64,000 nt of DNA, taken from Bacillus sp. FJAT-44742. Its GTDB lineage: Bacteria > Bacillota > Bacilli > Bacillales > Marinococcaceae. The notes under the pieces are model-generated. The model made no database searches, was not told the DNA's origin, and saw only the letters and a list, made by a program, of their open reading frames with translations. Positions 7,196-15,652 of this stretch are shown one piece after another; the first letter of the stretch is position 1; every line of letters starts with the position of its first letter. The translations under genes were made by a program, and so were the position numbers. The DNA is taken from contig NZ_KZ454936.1 of the NCBI RefSeq assembly GCF_002797315.1, positions 1,549,133 to 1,613,132 of the forward strand, written 5' to 3'.

Positions 7196-9922
7196 ATGGA
7201 GGAGCAAAACAGAACTCAAAGATGGCATGCTAAACATATAAACCGGGTACTTCAGGAGCTTGAGACAGACATTACTGAAGGTCTTTCCAAAGCAGAAGTT
7301 GAAGTCAGAAAAGAGAGGTATGGGAGCAATGAACTTCCAGCTGGGGAACAGGAGTCTTTGTTTAAAAAGGTTGCCAAACAATTTAATGACATATTAATTT
7401 ATATTTTATTAGCTGCTGCAGTCGTAACGCTTGTTCTTGGTCATTACATTGATACAGCTGTAATTGTTATGGTGGCAGTTATTAACGCCTGTATCGGCTA
7501 CTTTCAGGAGAGTAGAGCCGAAAAAGCCCTTCAAGGAATTCGAAACATGCTCTCACTAAAGGCAAACGTAATTAGAGAAAGAAAGACTTTGGAAATAGAT
7601 TCAAAGGATCTAATTCCTGGAGATATGGTAAAACTCCAAACCGGCGACAAGATTCCAGCAGACCTTCGATTAGTCTCCTGTGAGAATTTAAACATTGAAG
7701 AATCTCCTCTAACAGGGGAGTCAACAGCTGTAGAAAAGTCTCCTGAAACACTGGCCGAGGATACCGTTCTCGGAGACAGGGCAAACATGGCCTTTTCCGG
7801 TACATCTGTTGCTTCAGGAACGGGAACAGGAATTGTGACAGCAACAGGTAAAGATACTGAATTAGGGAAAATCAATAAATCTCTCACTGAGGTGGAAACG
7901 ACCCAGACACCTCTTCTTCAGCAAACTGCAAGATTTGGCAAAGGGGTGGCCTATGTCATTGCTGGATTATCAGTATTCATCTACCTGTTTGGTCTCTTGT
8001 TTAGAGACTACGGTGCTGGAGAGCTCCTTCTTGCGATTATCGGCCTGGCTGTAGCTGCGATTCCAGAAGGCCTTCCTGCCATCATTTCAATTATCTTATC
8101 GATTGGTGTCCAAAACATGGCAGGACGCAAAGCGATTGTAAGAAATCTCCCTTCCGTAGAGACACTAGGTGCAGTTTCTGTGATCTGTTCAGATAAAACA
8201 GGGACTTTGACTAAAAACGAAATGACAGTTACAAGCATTGTAACCAGCCGAAACGACTATGAAGTAAGCGGAGTTGGGTACTCTCCAAAAGGGGAAATAA
8301 CATGTGCCTGGGGTTCGGCTGATCACCCCCATACTACCCGGGAACTGTATTCGTTTCTAACATGTGTTACAACATGTAATGAAGCAAGCTTATCTCAAGA
8401 CGAATACGACCAGTGGGTGATAAACGGTGATCCTACTGAAGGATGCTTACTTACAGTTTCCGAAAAAGCTGAAGACACCATATACAAACTACCCGTTCTA
8501 TCAAAAATCCCATTTGATTCAGAGTACAAATACATGGCTGTTCTGGCGGAGGATCAAGGAGAGAAATTTATTTTCATCAAAGGGGCTCCCGACCGTCTTT
8601 TTGGTATGGCTGAAAAGAAAAGCAGTACATTTAACCGCTTATTTTGGGAGAACAAAGTGAAAGAAAGAGCAAAGCTTGGACAGCGAGTCATCGGTGCTGC
8701 TGTAAAAAGAGTCCCGAAAGATACTAAAGTCATCACTCATGAAGATATAGAAGAAGGCATCGTTATGCTGGGTCTTGCCGGTATTATAGATCCGCCAAGA
8801 GAAGAGGCCATCGAGGCCATAACAGAATGTAAGAAAGCAGGCATAACAGTTAAAATGATCACAGGCGACCATAAAGATACTGCCATGGCGATTGGCATGC
8901 AAATGGGCCTTGGTGATGGAGAGCATGCCCTTGAAGGAAAGGAGATAGACAGTTTACCTGATGAAGAGCTTGCTGACGCTGTCTTGACGTATGATATTTT
9001 TGCCCGTACGAGTCCAGAAAACAAGTTGCGACTTGTTAAAGCTCTTCAGGAAAAAGGACAGATTTGTGCAATGACGGGTGATGGAGTCAATGACGCTCCG
9101 GCTTTAAAAAGTGCAGATATTGGAGTGGCAATGGGGATCAAAGGAACGGAAGTAGCAAAGGATGCTTCGGAAATGGTGCTGGTGGATGATAATTTCAAGA
9201 CTATTATTGATGCAGTCGAAGAAGGAAGAAGAGTGTATGATAATTTAAAAAAGACCATTCTTTTTATACTGCCGACAAACGGAGCCCAAGCTTTTCTCAT
9301 TATAGCAAGTATCTTATTTGGAACGACGATGCCTTTAACCCCTGTGCAGATTTTGTGGGTAAATATGGTTATCGCAGTAACGGTTTCTTTAGCCCTGGCT
9401 TTCGAAAAGGTTGAAAGAGGAGCCATGCGCAGACCGCCAAGAGAACTGAATACTCCGCTTCTCAGTCAGTATTATATTTTCCGTATCATATTTGTAGCCT
9501 TGCTCATAGGAGGATCCACATTAGTATATAATTCATATCTCATGGAAAACGGCTACTCTCAGCAATTTGTAAACAGTGTAACTTTGCATACTATAGTAAT
9601 CCTTCAGTTGTTCCATTTATTTAACTGCAGAAGTGAGAGGGATTTTGCCTTAAGCAAAGACTTCTTTGCCAATAAGGCTGCCTTCCTTGTTTCTGGTATT
9701 CTAGTCATGCTGCAAATAGCTATTTTATATGTTCCCTTTATGAATACTGTTTTCGGAACTGTTCCCATCGGTATATCTTTCTGGGTGATCCCCTGCTTAA
9801 TAGGTGCTGGTGTGTTTCTTGTAGTAGAGGGAGAGAAATTTATAACGAAGAAACTAAGCATGAGAAGAGGAAAGCAGGCAGATTCCACTCGAGATAAGGC
9901 TAATTTTAAAAAAGCAAGTTAA
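7196..9922 (+). CDS. Cation-transporting P-type ATPase (P2-like, PacL/CtpF type)
   Basis: A 908-aa membrane pump that couples ATP hydrolysis to cation transport. Visible elements are the N-terminal cation ATPase domain, the actuator loop SPLTGES, TM4 PEGLPA, the phosphorylated Asp333 in CSDKTGTLT, the nucleotide-binding region, MITGDHKDTA, MTGDGVNDAPALKSADIG, and a C-terminal bundle of about six helices. TM6 reads ILWVNMVIAVTVSLALAFE. By eye the aspartate that SERCA uses to bind calcium there is absent, so calcium specificity should not be assumed. It is monocistronic, with a strong terminator. Confidence 0.92.
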   Translation: MEEQNRTQRWHAKHINRVLQELETDITEGLSKAEVEVRKERYGSNELPAGEQESLFKKVAKQFNDILIYILLAAAVVTLVLGHYIDTAVIVMVAVINACIGYFQESRAEKALQGIRNMLSLKANVIRERKTLEIDSKDLIPGDMVKLQTGDKIPADLRLVSCENLNIEESPLTGESTAVEKSPETLAEDTVLGDRANMAFSGTSVASGTGTGIVTATGKDTELGKINKSLTEVETTQTPLLQQTARFGKGVAYVIAGLSVFIYLFGLLFRDYGAGELLLAIIGLAVAAIPEGLPAIISIILSIGVQNMAGRKAIVRNLPSVETLGAVSVICSDKTGTLTKNEMTVTSIVTSRNDYEVSGVGYSPKGEITCAWGSADHPHTTRELYSFLTCVTTCNEASLSQDEYDQWVINGDPTEGCLLTVSEKAEDTIYKLPVLSKIPFDSEYKYMAVLAEDQGEKFIFIKGAPDRLFGMAEKKSSTFNRLFWENKVKERAKLGQRVIGAAVKRVPKDTKVITHEDIEEGIVMLGLAGIIDPPREEAIEAITECKKAGITVKMITGDHKDTAMAIGMQMGLGDGEHALEGKEIDSLPDEELADAVLTYDIFARTSPENKLRLVKALQEKGQICAMTGDGVNDAPALKSADIGVAMGIKGTEVAKDASEMVLVDDNFKTIIDAVEEGRRVYDNLKKTILFILPTNGAQAFLIIASILFGTTMPLTPVQILWVNMVIAVTVSLALAFEKVERGAMRRPPRELNTPLLSQYYIFRIIFVALLIGGSTLVYNSYLMENGYSQQFVNSVTLHTIVILQLFHLFNCRSERDFALSKDFFANKAAFLVSGILVMLQIAILYVPFMNTVFGTVPIGISFWVIPCLIGAGVFLVVEGEKFITKKLSMRRGKQADSTRDKANFKKAS

Positions 9923-9936
9923 ACCGGCTAAAGAGA

Positions 9937-9968
9937 AGAGCCCTCGCCATCAGGTGAGAGCTCTTTTT
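9937..9968 (+). terminator. Terminator of the P-type ATPase gene
   Basis: Stem agagc / gctct plus an inner ctcgcc / ggtgag stem around an atca loop, followed by T5. Confidence 0.8.
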
Positions 9969-10020
9969 GGGGTCTTAGTATTCTATTGGTTGATTGGTAA
10001 AAGTACGCACCTAAAAGGCA

Positions 10021-10111
10021 CAAGGTTTCAGCTAACCGGGGAAGATCAACCCGATGGATCTTCAGCGCTGGCTTTTCCCGCAGGCGTCTCGTGATTTTTG
10101 AACAATCAACG
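10021..10111. repeat. Dispersed 91-bp intergenic repeat, copy A
   Basis: Aligns without gaps to 33195-33285, about 77 of 91 positions identical by my count. Shared blocks are gcttttcccgcaggcg, gatcttcagc and tttgaacaatcaacg. It resembles the GC-richer intergenic repeats common in Bacillaceae. It abuts the stop codon of the minus-strand gene at 10113. Confidence 0.75.
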
Positions 10112-10112
10112 A

Positions 10113-10409
10113 TTATTTTCTTTTTTTGATTTCTTCACTTACGATAAAAGCGAGGTCATCGTTGCCAAAGAGAGAGAGCACCCCTAACACAGTGTCATCC
10201 GGAATTTCACCCGCCTCTTCCTTTGGCACTGTTAATGAAATACCATTGAGTAATGCCGGGTTTTCTCCTTGATCAGGATAAGCCTGTTTGTAAAGCTGTG
10301 CTGGATCAAGATCATTATTAATACACCACTGAGCAAACACGAGAACCATTATATTCTCATCCTGTTGAAAATTGCTTATAATTTTTTCTTCCATGTTTTT
10401 TTGATTCAT
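10113..10409 (-). CDS. Conserved hypothetical protein
   Basis: A 98-aa soluble acidic protein. The start is ATG 10409, preceded by AAAGGAG; an upstream in-frame ATG at 10442 has no ribosome site. It has an N-terminal helical half (MVLVFAQWCINNDLDPAQLYKQAYP) and a C-terminal half ending in GNDDLAFIVSEEIKKRK. I do not recognise a named domain. It is monocistronic, and its 3' end lies against the dispersed repeat. Confidence 0.75.
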   Translation of the reverse strand: MNQKNMEEKIISNFQQDENIMVLVFAQWCINNDLDPAQLYKQAYPDQGENPALLNGISLTVPKEEAGEIPDDTVLGVLSLFGNDDLAFIVSEEIKKRK

Positions 10410-10595
10410 AAGGGACTCCTTTTTGCTATGAGTTGTCCCCATTATAACAAGTTTCCTCTCCTGAACAATATCTTTTAACCTCTAGTAAAAAGAAGGTTTA
10501 TTGAGAGGGGGAGAAGGAAGTTGAGGTTTCCTCTTTGACTGATATAATAAATGGAGAGATTTTAAGAGTATAAAAGAAAGTTTGAAAAGAGTGAT

Positions 10596-10742
10596 ATGAT
10601 GGAATTACTTGTTTTAATTTTAATTATTATCGTCATAGCAGCTGTCGCTCCAAAATTAGTTCGCGGGATTTTTAGAGGGTGCGGATGTGTAATATTTTTA
10701 ATCCTTGTCATCGTTGCTTTATTTACCTTAGGAATTCTTTAA
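10596..10742 (+). CDS. Small hydrophobic membrane protein (48 aa)
   Basis: Two predicted membrane segments: residues 3-17 (LLVLILIIIVIAAVA) and about 32-47, with a short basic loop containing GCGC between them. The ATG is doubled (10596 and 10599) behind a weak AAAAGAG. A strong terminator follows immediately, which supports a real transcription unit. Function is unknown. Confidence 0.6.
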   Translation: MMELLVLILIIIVIAAVAPKLVRGIFRGCGCVIFLILVIVALFTLGIL

Positions 10743-10753
10743 AAAAGTGGTTC

Positions 10754-10791
10754 ACCTTCTCATTAACACAATGTTGTGAGAAGGTTTTTTT
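10754..10791 (+). terminator. Terminator of the 48-aa membrane protein gene
   Basis: accttctca (10754-10762) pairs with tgagaaggt (10777-10785), followed by a T-run. Confidence 0.8.
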
Positions 10792-10925
10792 CTTCTAATT
10801 AATGTTTATGTGTTTACTGCATAAGAATGAAAGAGAAAGAAATTGAAGAAACTTGAAACATCGCGGAGAACTCTATCGTAGTTTAAAAAGGACACTAAAC
10901 TATACCACAAAAGGGGGCCATCTAT

Positions 10926-11723
10926 GTGAAAAAAAGAAAACCGTGGAGGTCTTTTTTTATTTTTTTAATGTTAGGAACTATAGGCTGCTTAAGCCTCTAC
11001 CCTGTAACTCTTACGTTAATAGAACAACAGCTTCAAGGATTAGGAATTGATCTGGGTGGAATTCCTATTGAAGTTGTTGCTTTTTTAAGCCTGATTAACC
11101 CTTGGATTCTGACTCTTATTGCCATATGCATAGGCCATTTCCTTGCAGAAAGGTCCGGACTTACTTCGTTTATATACAACAGGGACGTGTACTCTATTCC
11201 TTTTTGGCATTCGTTTAAACCAACGCTGACAATAGGCATTAGCAGCGGAGCTGCAGTTGGTGGAATTCTGATGCTAGGTGATTTATTGTTCAAGCCCTGG
11301 CTGCCTCAGTCCTTACAACCCACGTTTGAATTCCCGGGTTTGTTACATACTCTTTCTGGTATCTTATATGGTGGTATTGTTGAAGAAATAATGATGCGTT
11401 GGGGACTGATGACTCTCCTTGTGTTTCTTTTATGGAAAATAGCCGCCCGAAAAAAAGAAGGACCACCTACTGTAATCTATTGGAGTGCAATCATTATTTC
11501 TTCTTTCGTATTTGCTATCGGTCATTACGGAGCTACTTTGGCGGTTGCTCAGGAAATGACTGCGGTTGTATTTCTGAGAATGATGTTGTTAAATGGAGCA
11601 GGGGGCTTGGTTTTTGGCTGGCTTTTTTGGAAAAAAGGACTAGAGACCGCAATAACTGCCCATATGATGACTCATGTAACAATAGGGGTGGTGTCATTTA
11701 TTGCTGCTATGTTCATCCGTTAA
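10926..11723 (+). CDS. CPBP family intramembrane metalloprotease (Abi domain)
   Basis: A 265-aa multi-pass membrane protein with about seven hydrophobic segments. The CPBP motifs are present: EEIMMR (EExxxR), FVFAIGH (FxxxH) and the C-terminal HMMTH. Family members cleave within the membrane or act in bacteriocin immunity; the substrate here is unknown. The start is GTG 10926 after AAAGGGGG. It is a single gene with no bacteriocin partner nearby. Confidence 0.87.
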   Translation: MKKRKPWRSFFIFLMLGTIGCLSLYPVTLTLIEQQLQGLGIDLGGIPIEVVAFLSLINPWILTLIAICIGHFLAERSGLTSFIYNRDVYSIPFWHSFKPTLTIGISSGAAVGGILMLGDLLFKPWLPQSLQPTFEFPGLLHTLSGILYGGIVEEIMMRWGLMTLLVFLLWKIAARKKEGPPTVIYWSAIIISSFVFAIGHYGATLAVAQEMTAVVFLRMMLLNGAGGLVFGWLFWKKGLETAITAHMMTHVTIGVVSFIAAMFIR

Positions 11724-11854
11724 GTTTATTCATTACTTAAAGCTTTCAATGGTGCTGTTTTAAGAGGTTGGGACCATACGCTGAATTCCGACCATATTTT
11801 ATGCAGAATCTGGAATTTCAATAGATATAAGGATAAGTAAAGGGGGGGTTACAT

Positions 11855-13189
11855 ATGGAAAGCATAGGAAGAAGTAATATAGACGAATGGATTAATGATA
11901 TTCATCCTTCCATGATTAAATGGCGAAGAAGGTTTCATCAGCATCCGGAAACAGGGTGGACAGAGTACATAACAACATATGAAATTGCAAAGAATCTGGA
12001 ACCACTGGGCTTTCGTTTATTTATCGGAAAGGATGCGCTTCTTTCAGAAGCAAGAATGGGAGTTCCCAATGAAGAAGAGCTCATCACGGCAGATGAAAGG
12101 GCTGGCGCTTACGGAATAAGTGATGAGTTTCTTGAGAAGGTAAAAGGGGGCCATACTGGGGTTGTAGCAAAAATTGAAAGTGGAAAACCTGGTCCTCATT
12201 TTGCTTTTCGTTTTGATATTGATGCTCTCCCCGTCTTTGAAGCTGAGCAGGCTTCTCATGTTCCATATGAAAAGGGGTTTAGTTCAAAGGAAAGGGGAAA
12301 AATGCATGCCTGTGCCCACGATGGCCACACGTCTATCGGACTAGCCTATGCCCATTTCTTATCAACACATTTGGATATATTAAGAGGCAGTTTTACATTA
12401 TTGTTTCAGCCCGCGGAGGAAGGAAGCCGCGGAGCGAAAGCAATGGTTGAAAAAGGATGGCTCGATCATGTGGATTGGTTTATCTCCGGACATATTGGGA
12501 TAAAAGACCTTACGATCGGCCAGCTTGCATCTACAACAACTGATTTTCTGGCGACTACGAAGTTTGACGTTTCGTTTTCTGGAACTGCTTCTCATGCCGG
12601 GGCAAAACCAGAGGAAGGAAGAAATGCCCTTCTGGCCGCTGCTGCCTGTGCCCAGCACCTACATGCCATCTCTCGTCATTCCGAGGGAACAACTCGTTTA
12701 AACGTAGGAACTTTACATGCTGGCACTGGAAGAAACATTATACCCGACAGGGCTGTGTTAACTGGGGAAACAAGAGGGGAAACCAACGTGTTAAACAGCT
12801 ATATGTACGAGGAAGCAGAGCGTATTGTAAAAGCTTCCGCCTCCCTTTACGGGGTAGATTCAGCCATTTCCATTGTTGGAGAAGGAATCTCTGCTGAATG
12901 TGATAACGACTTTATTTCTTTTATTGAAAAGGCTGCAGACCAATCGAAATGGTTAGAGAAACCAATGAAACAAATCTCAGCTGGTGCCTCTGAGGATGCT
13001 ACTCATATGATAAAAAGAGTTCAGGAATCAGGAGGAAAAGCAACCTACATGATATATGGAACACCCCTTGCAGCAGGTCATCATCATCCTTCCTTTGACT
13101 ATGATGAAGATGTACTGCTGACTGGTTTATCCGCTTTGATTTATACAACTCTTCAAATATTGGAAGAGCAGGGAGAATCGGGTGCCTAA
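11855..13189 (+). CDS. M20 family amidohydrolase, AbgA-like
   Basis: A 444-aa zinc-dependent amidohydrolase or peptidase of the M20D group, most like p-aminobenzoyl-glutamate hydrolase subunit A (amide bond cleavage, cytoplasmic). RRRFHQHPETGWTEY is the family N-terminal motif. FRFDIDALP, MHACAHDGHTS, QPAEEGSRGA and the later GHHHPSFD supply metal ligands and the catalytic glutamate. The middle dimerisation domain is present, including the SGTASHAGAKPEEGRNA loop. The start follows AAAGGGGGG. No AbgB or AbgT partner is visible. Confidence 0.9.
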   Translation: MESIGRSNIDEWINDIHPSMIKWRRRFHQHPETGWTEYITTYEIAKNLEPLGFRLFIGKDALLSEARMGVPNEEELITADERAGAYGISDEFLEKVKGGHTGVVAKIESGKPGPHFAFRFDIDALPVFEAEQASHVPYEKGFSSKERGKMHACAHDGHTSIGLAYAHFLSTHLDILRGSFTLLFQPAEEGSRGAKAMVEKGWLDHVDWFISGHIGIKDLTIGQLASTTTDFLATTKFDVSFSGTASHAGAKPEEGRNALLAAAACAQHLHAISRHSEGTTRLNVGTLHAGTGRNIIPDRAVLTGETRGETNVLNSYMYEEAERIVKASASLYGVDSAISIVGEGISAECDNDFISFIEKAADQSKWLEKPMKQISAGASEDATHMIKRVQESGGKATYMIYGTPLAAGHHHPSFDYDEDVLLTGLSALIYTTLQILEEQGESGA

Positions 13190-13241
13190 AAAGAGTGGCA
13201 AAATAGTGCAGATACTTCATTAAAAACTGGGTGAGAGAAAT

Positions 13242-13285
13242 ACGGCAGCTTTCGCCAGACGATCTCGTGCGAAAGTTGCCGTTTT
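13242..13285 (+). terminator. Terminator of the M20 amidohydrolase gene
   Basis: A 14-bp stem, acggcagctttcgc with gcgaaagttgccgt (one G-U pair), followed by TTTT. Confidence 0.8.
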
Positions 13286-13348
13286 AGTAGGTATTACGAG
13301 AAAGCTTTAAGCTTTTTTTATCACCTAATCTAATTTTTTACCTGTAAA

Positions 13349-14296
13349 CTATTCCAATGATTTAATTAAATGAACATTTTGCTTCTCTGTAGAGTTTAAA
13401 CTTCCGTCGTAAAATCGGTTTGGTACATACCAGCTTTTTGAAGAAAAGTACTGCCTTAAGTCATTTGAATTGAAAACATACCCGTTTCGTGCATAGATTT
13501 CATTACGGGCGATTCGTAATTGATCTTTTGTTAACCCACGTAATTCTGAAGATGATATTAGCCGGAAATGGCTGTCAGGAAAAATAAAGTCATTGCTCGA
13601 AAGATATACTGGTTTTTCTATAGTTACGACCTCTTTTTCGGTTGGTTGTTCTTCTATCTCCTCAATGAATAAGGAAGCACTAGTTTCTTTATTAATGACT
13701 ATAGGGTCACTAGTGACGATCCGACCAGAAATTTCTTTTTGACCGTAAATTTCAAGAGATCCATCTCCAGGCACTGGTCCAAACTTGGAGGTGCCATTTA
13801 TAACCACGCCGGTATCTTTACCGTTTGCAAATAGTTTCACGTTTTTCTGATTACTAGTGACTTCAATAAAATTTCCGGTAACATCTAGTTCAATTGTTTT
13901 TTCCCCTTCATCAGAAAAAAGCTCAATATGCTGTGAGTCATGGACAGTAACAAATTCTTCCTCATTAATTGCTTCTAGTACATACAATCCTGGCAGAAAA
14001 GGGCCAAATTCTTTTTTAGCAGAAGTTGAGACAGGGCCATTGATTTCTTTGTCATTCAATAAAAGGCTGGTCTTTTCTCCTTCTATTGTGGCTTTTATAA
14101 AAAACGACTTCGGATGAATAATATAGACCTTGGAGAACAAACCTTTGTCTTCTTCCTCAAGTGAAAAAAGAAAGTTCTCACCCTTTACATTTTCCGCCAG
14201 TTGCTGTGTCATTTCCTTTTCTATTTTTTCATAGGCTGATGGGTGTTCCTGCAAAAGTGAGAATAAGGGCTTGATACTATCTTCATCAATCATCAT
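13349..14296 (-). CDS. TcaA-like envelope protein, C-terminal part with YARHG domain (downstream half of a split gene)
   Basis: 315 aa. The C-terminal 60 residues match the YARHG domain: LTKDQLRIARNEIYARNGY, then FSSKSWYVPN. The preceding 250 residues are repeated beta-rich modules like those of TcaA/YvbJ-type proteins, expected outside the membrane. It has no signal peptide of its own. The frame stays open upstream of ATG 14296 (YVKAKDRR) and would run into the zinc-ribbon/TM protein at 14314-14589 if one base were added. I therefore read the pair as one gene broken by a frameshift. Confidence 0.75.
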   Translation of the reverse strand: MMIDEDSIKPLFSLLQEHPSAYEKIEKEMTQQLAENVKGENFLFSLEEEDKGLFSKVYIIHPKSFFIKATIEGEKTSLLLNDKEINGPVSTSAKKEFGPFLPGLYVLEAINEEEFVTVHDSQHIELFSDEGEKTIELDVTGNFIEVTSNQKNVKLFANGKDTGVVINGTSKFGPVPGDGSLEIYGQKEISGRIVTSDPIVINKETSASLFIEEIEEQPTEKEVVTIEKPVYLSSNDFIFPDSHFRLISSSELRGLTKDQLRIARNEIYARNGYVFNSNDLRQYFSSKSWYVPNRFYDGSLNSTEKQNVHLIKSLE

Positions 14297-14313
14297 TCTT
14301 CTATCTTTTGCCT

Positions 14314-14589
14314 TTACATATTTAATACATCACTCGGTTCCTGTTCCTGCAAACCACTAAGGAAAGTCCTGACAACTTCTTCTTTACTTGTCTGAAGCAT
14401 AAAGTGCATACTTATAAGACCTCCGACTATTGTAACCAATGCTGTAAGTAGTACATAAAACGTTAGTGATTTTGTTCTGTTTCCATTTTTCGTTCTTTTT
14501 TCTTTATTTTCTCTCGAAATTTCTTTCCCGCAAGAAGGGCAAAAAGTATTATTTCCTGCCTCATCTCCGCAATGACTACAGTATTTCAT
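14314..14589 (-). CDS. Zinc-ribbon/TM N-terminal half of a split TcaA-like gene
   Basis: 91 aa. CSHCGDEAGNNTFCPSC near the N-terminus is a CxxC-CxxC zinc ribbon. A basic linker and one membrane helix (FYVLLTALVTIVGGLISMHF) follow, and then the start of the extracytoplasmic domain (VVRTFLSGLQEQEPSDVLN). It stops 17 bases before ATG 14296 of the YARHG part. Intact homologues carry zinc ribbon, TM and YARHG in one chain, so this is most likely the 5' part of a frameshifted gene. Sequencing error is possible. Confidence 0.75.
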   Translation of the reverse strand: MKYCSHCGDEAGNNTFCPSCGKEISRENKEKRTKNGNRTKSLTFYVLLTALVTIVGGLISMHFMLQTSKEEVVRTFLSGLQEQEPSDVLNM

Positions 14590-14770
14590 CCCTTCCCCCC
14601 TCCCGTTAGATAACCCACTTTTAACCTATTTGTTCCGTTCATTGAATATGAAACTTATCTTTTAAGACAAGTTCTAACCTGTTGAGTATTAAAATTTTCC
14701 CTGTATTACATGCAAACCTGAACAAAAATATGTTACTTTTTACTAATCAATACCAAAAGGAGTGAAGGAA

Positions 14771-15109
14771 TTGATAAATTATAATGGACGAACGTTTGTA
14801 TCTGTTTCGAATACGGAAAATGGAGAGGTTTCTTCGCTAACTCGTTTCAGCTACCATCAGAAAAATAATATACTTACAGCGGAGTATAGCGGGGGAGAAA
14901 TCCAAGAAGGACGATTAATAGGAGTTGTTAAAGAAGATGGCACTTTGTTATTTAGATATAGCCATATAAATGAATCCAATAAACTTCGCAGCGGAGAATG
15001 TGTTTCAACTCCCATGGAAATAGAAAACGGCAAATTAAGACTTCAAGAAAAATGGAAATGGCTCGATCAGGATCAATCTGAAGGAGAATCCATAGTAGAG
15101 GAAGAGTGA
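14771..15109 (+). CDS. Small beta-rich protein often labelled 'N-acetylglutamate synthase'
   Basis: A 112-aa soluble protein. [20 protein letters not shown], a [15 protein letters not shown] segment and the C-terminal [20 protein letters not shown] are typical of a small Firmicutes family usually given that name; it has no GNAT motif and the name is probably wrong. TTG 14771 is chosen because AAAAGGAG sits nine bases upstream; the GTG at 14762 overlaps that ribosome site. Monocistronic; function unknown. Confidence 0.75.
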   Translation: MINYNGRTFVSVSNTENGEVSSLTRFSYHQKNNILTAEYSGGEIQEGRLIGVVKEDGTLLFRYSHINESNKLRSGECVSTPMEIENGKLRLQEKWKWLDQDQSEGESIVEEE

Positions 15110-15260
15110 AAAGGTTAGAGTCACCAAAGCAGTGATGTGATTTGAAAAAGACCCTGTTAAACAAAGAGTCTTAATTGTACTTAAGCTAACGGGGAGTTAT
15201 GCTAAGGAAGAATTTGATAATATGTTTTTTCTGAATTATCCGTTACTAAATAATTAGAAA

Positions 15261-15554
15261 GTGTTAAAAGTGTTAAAATGCGCTCATTGTAATGCTTCGT
15301 TTAAGTGGAGTAAAACCTTAATAGGGAATTGGATGTTTAGTACAATTTAATGTAATGAATGCGGAAAAAAGTCTAAGATAACATTCTTTTCAAGGTTAAT
15401 AGTAGTAGCTTTAACAGTAGGACCTCTTTTAATTTTTGGTTTGTTTTTGTCTCCATTTGAAAATGTCCTTATTACAATTATTGTAGCTATCTTCATCGGG
15501 TTTACTGACTCACTGCACACTCCATATTTAGTAAAATATAAGGCAAAAGAGTAG
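15261..15554 (+). pseudogene. CxxC zinc-finger membrane protein (TIGR04104-like) with an in-frame stop
   Basis: The frame from GTG 15261 reads CAHCNASFKWSKTLIG, then a TAA at 15348-15350, and resumes without frameshift as CNECGKKSKITFF. Two hydrophobic segments and a normal stop at 15552-15554 follow. Two CxxC pairs, two TMs and about 97 codons match the intact relative at 52446-52742. It could be a recent nonsense mutation, and an excellent terminator still follows. Confidence 0.65.
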
Positions 15555-15562
15555 AAACGAGA

Positions 15563-15597
15563 AAATCAAAAGCAGAGATCAACTCTGCTTTTGATTT
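15563..15597 (+). terminator. Terminator after the CxxC pseudogene
   Basis: A perfect 15-bp stem, aaatcaaaagcagag / ctctgcttttgattt, with a 5-base loop. Confidence 0.8.
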
Positions 15598-15652
15598 ATT
15601 TTCATTTAACGGGATACTAATTTTTTAAAAAAGTCATTGGAAGGATTCGCAT

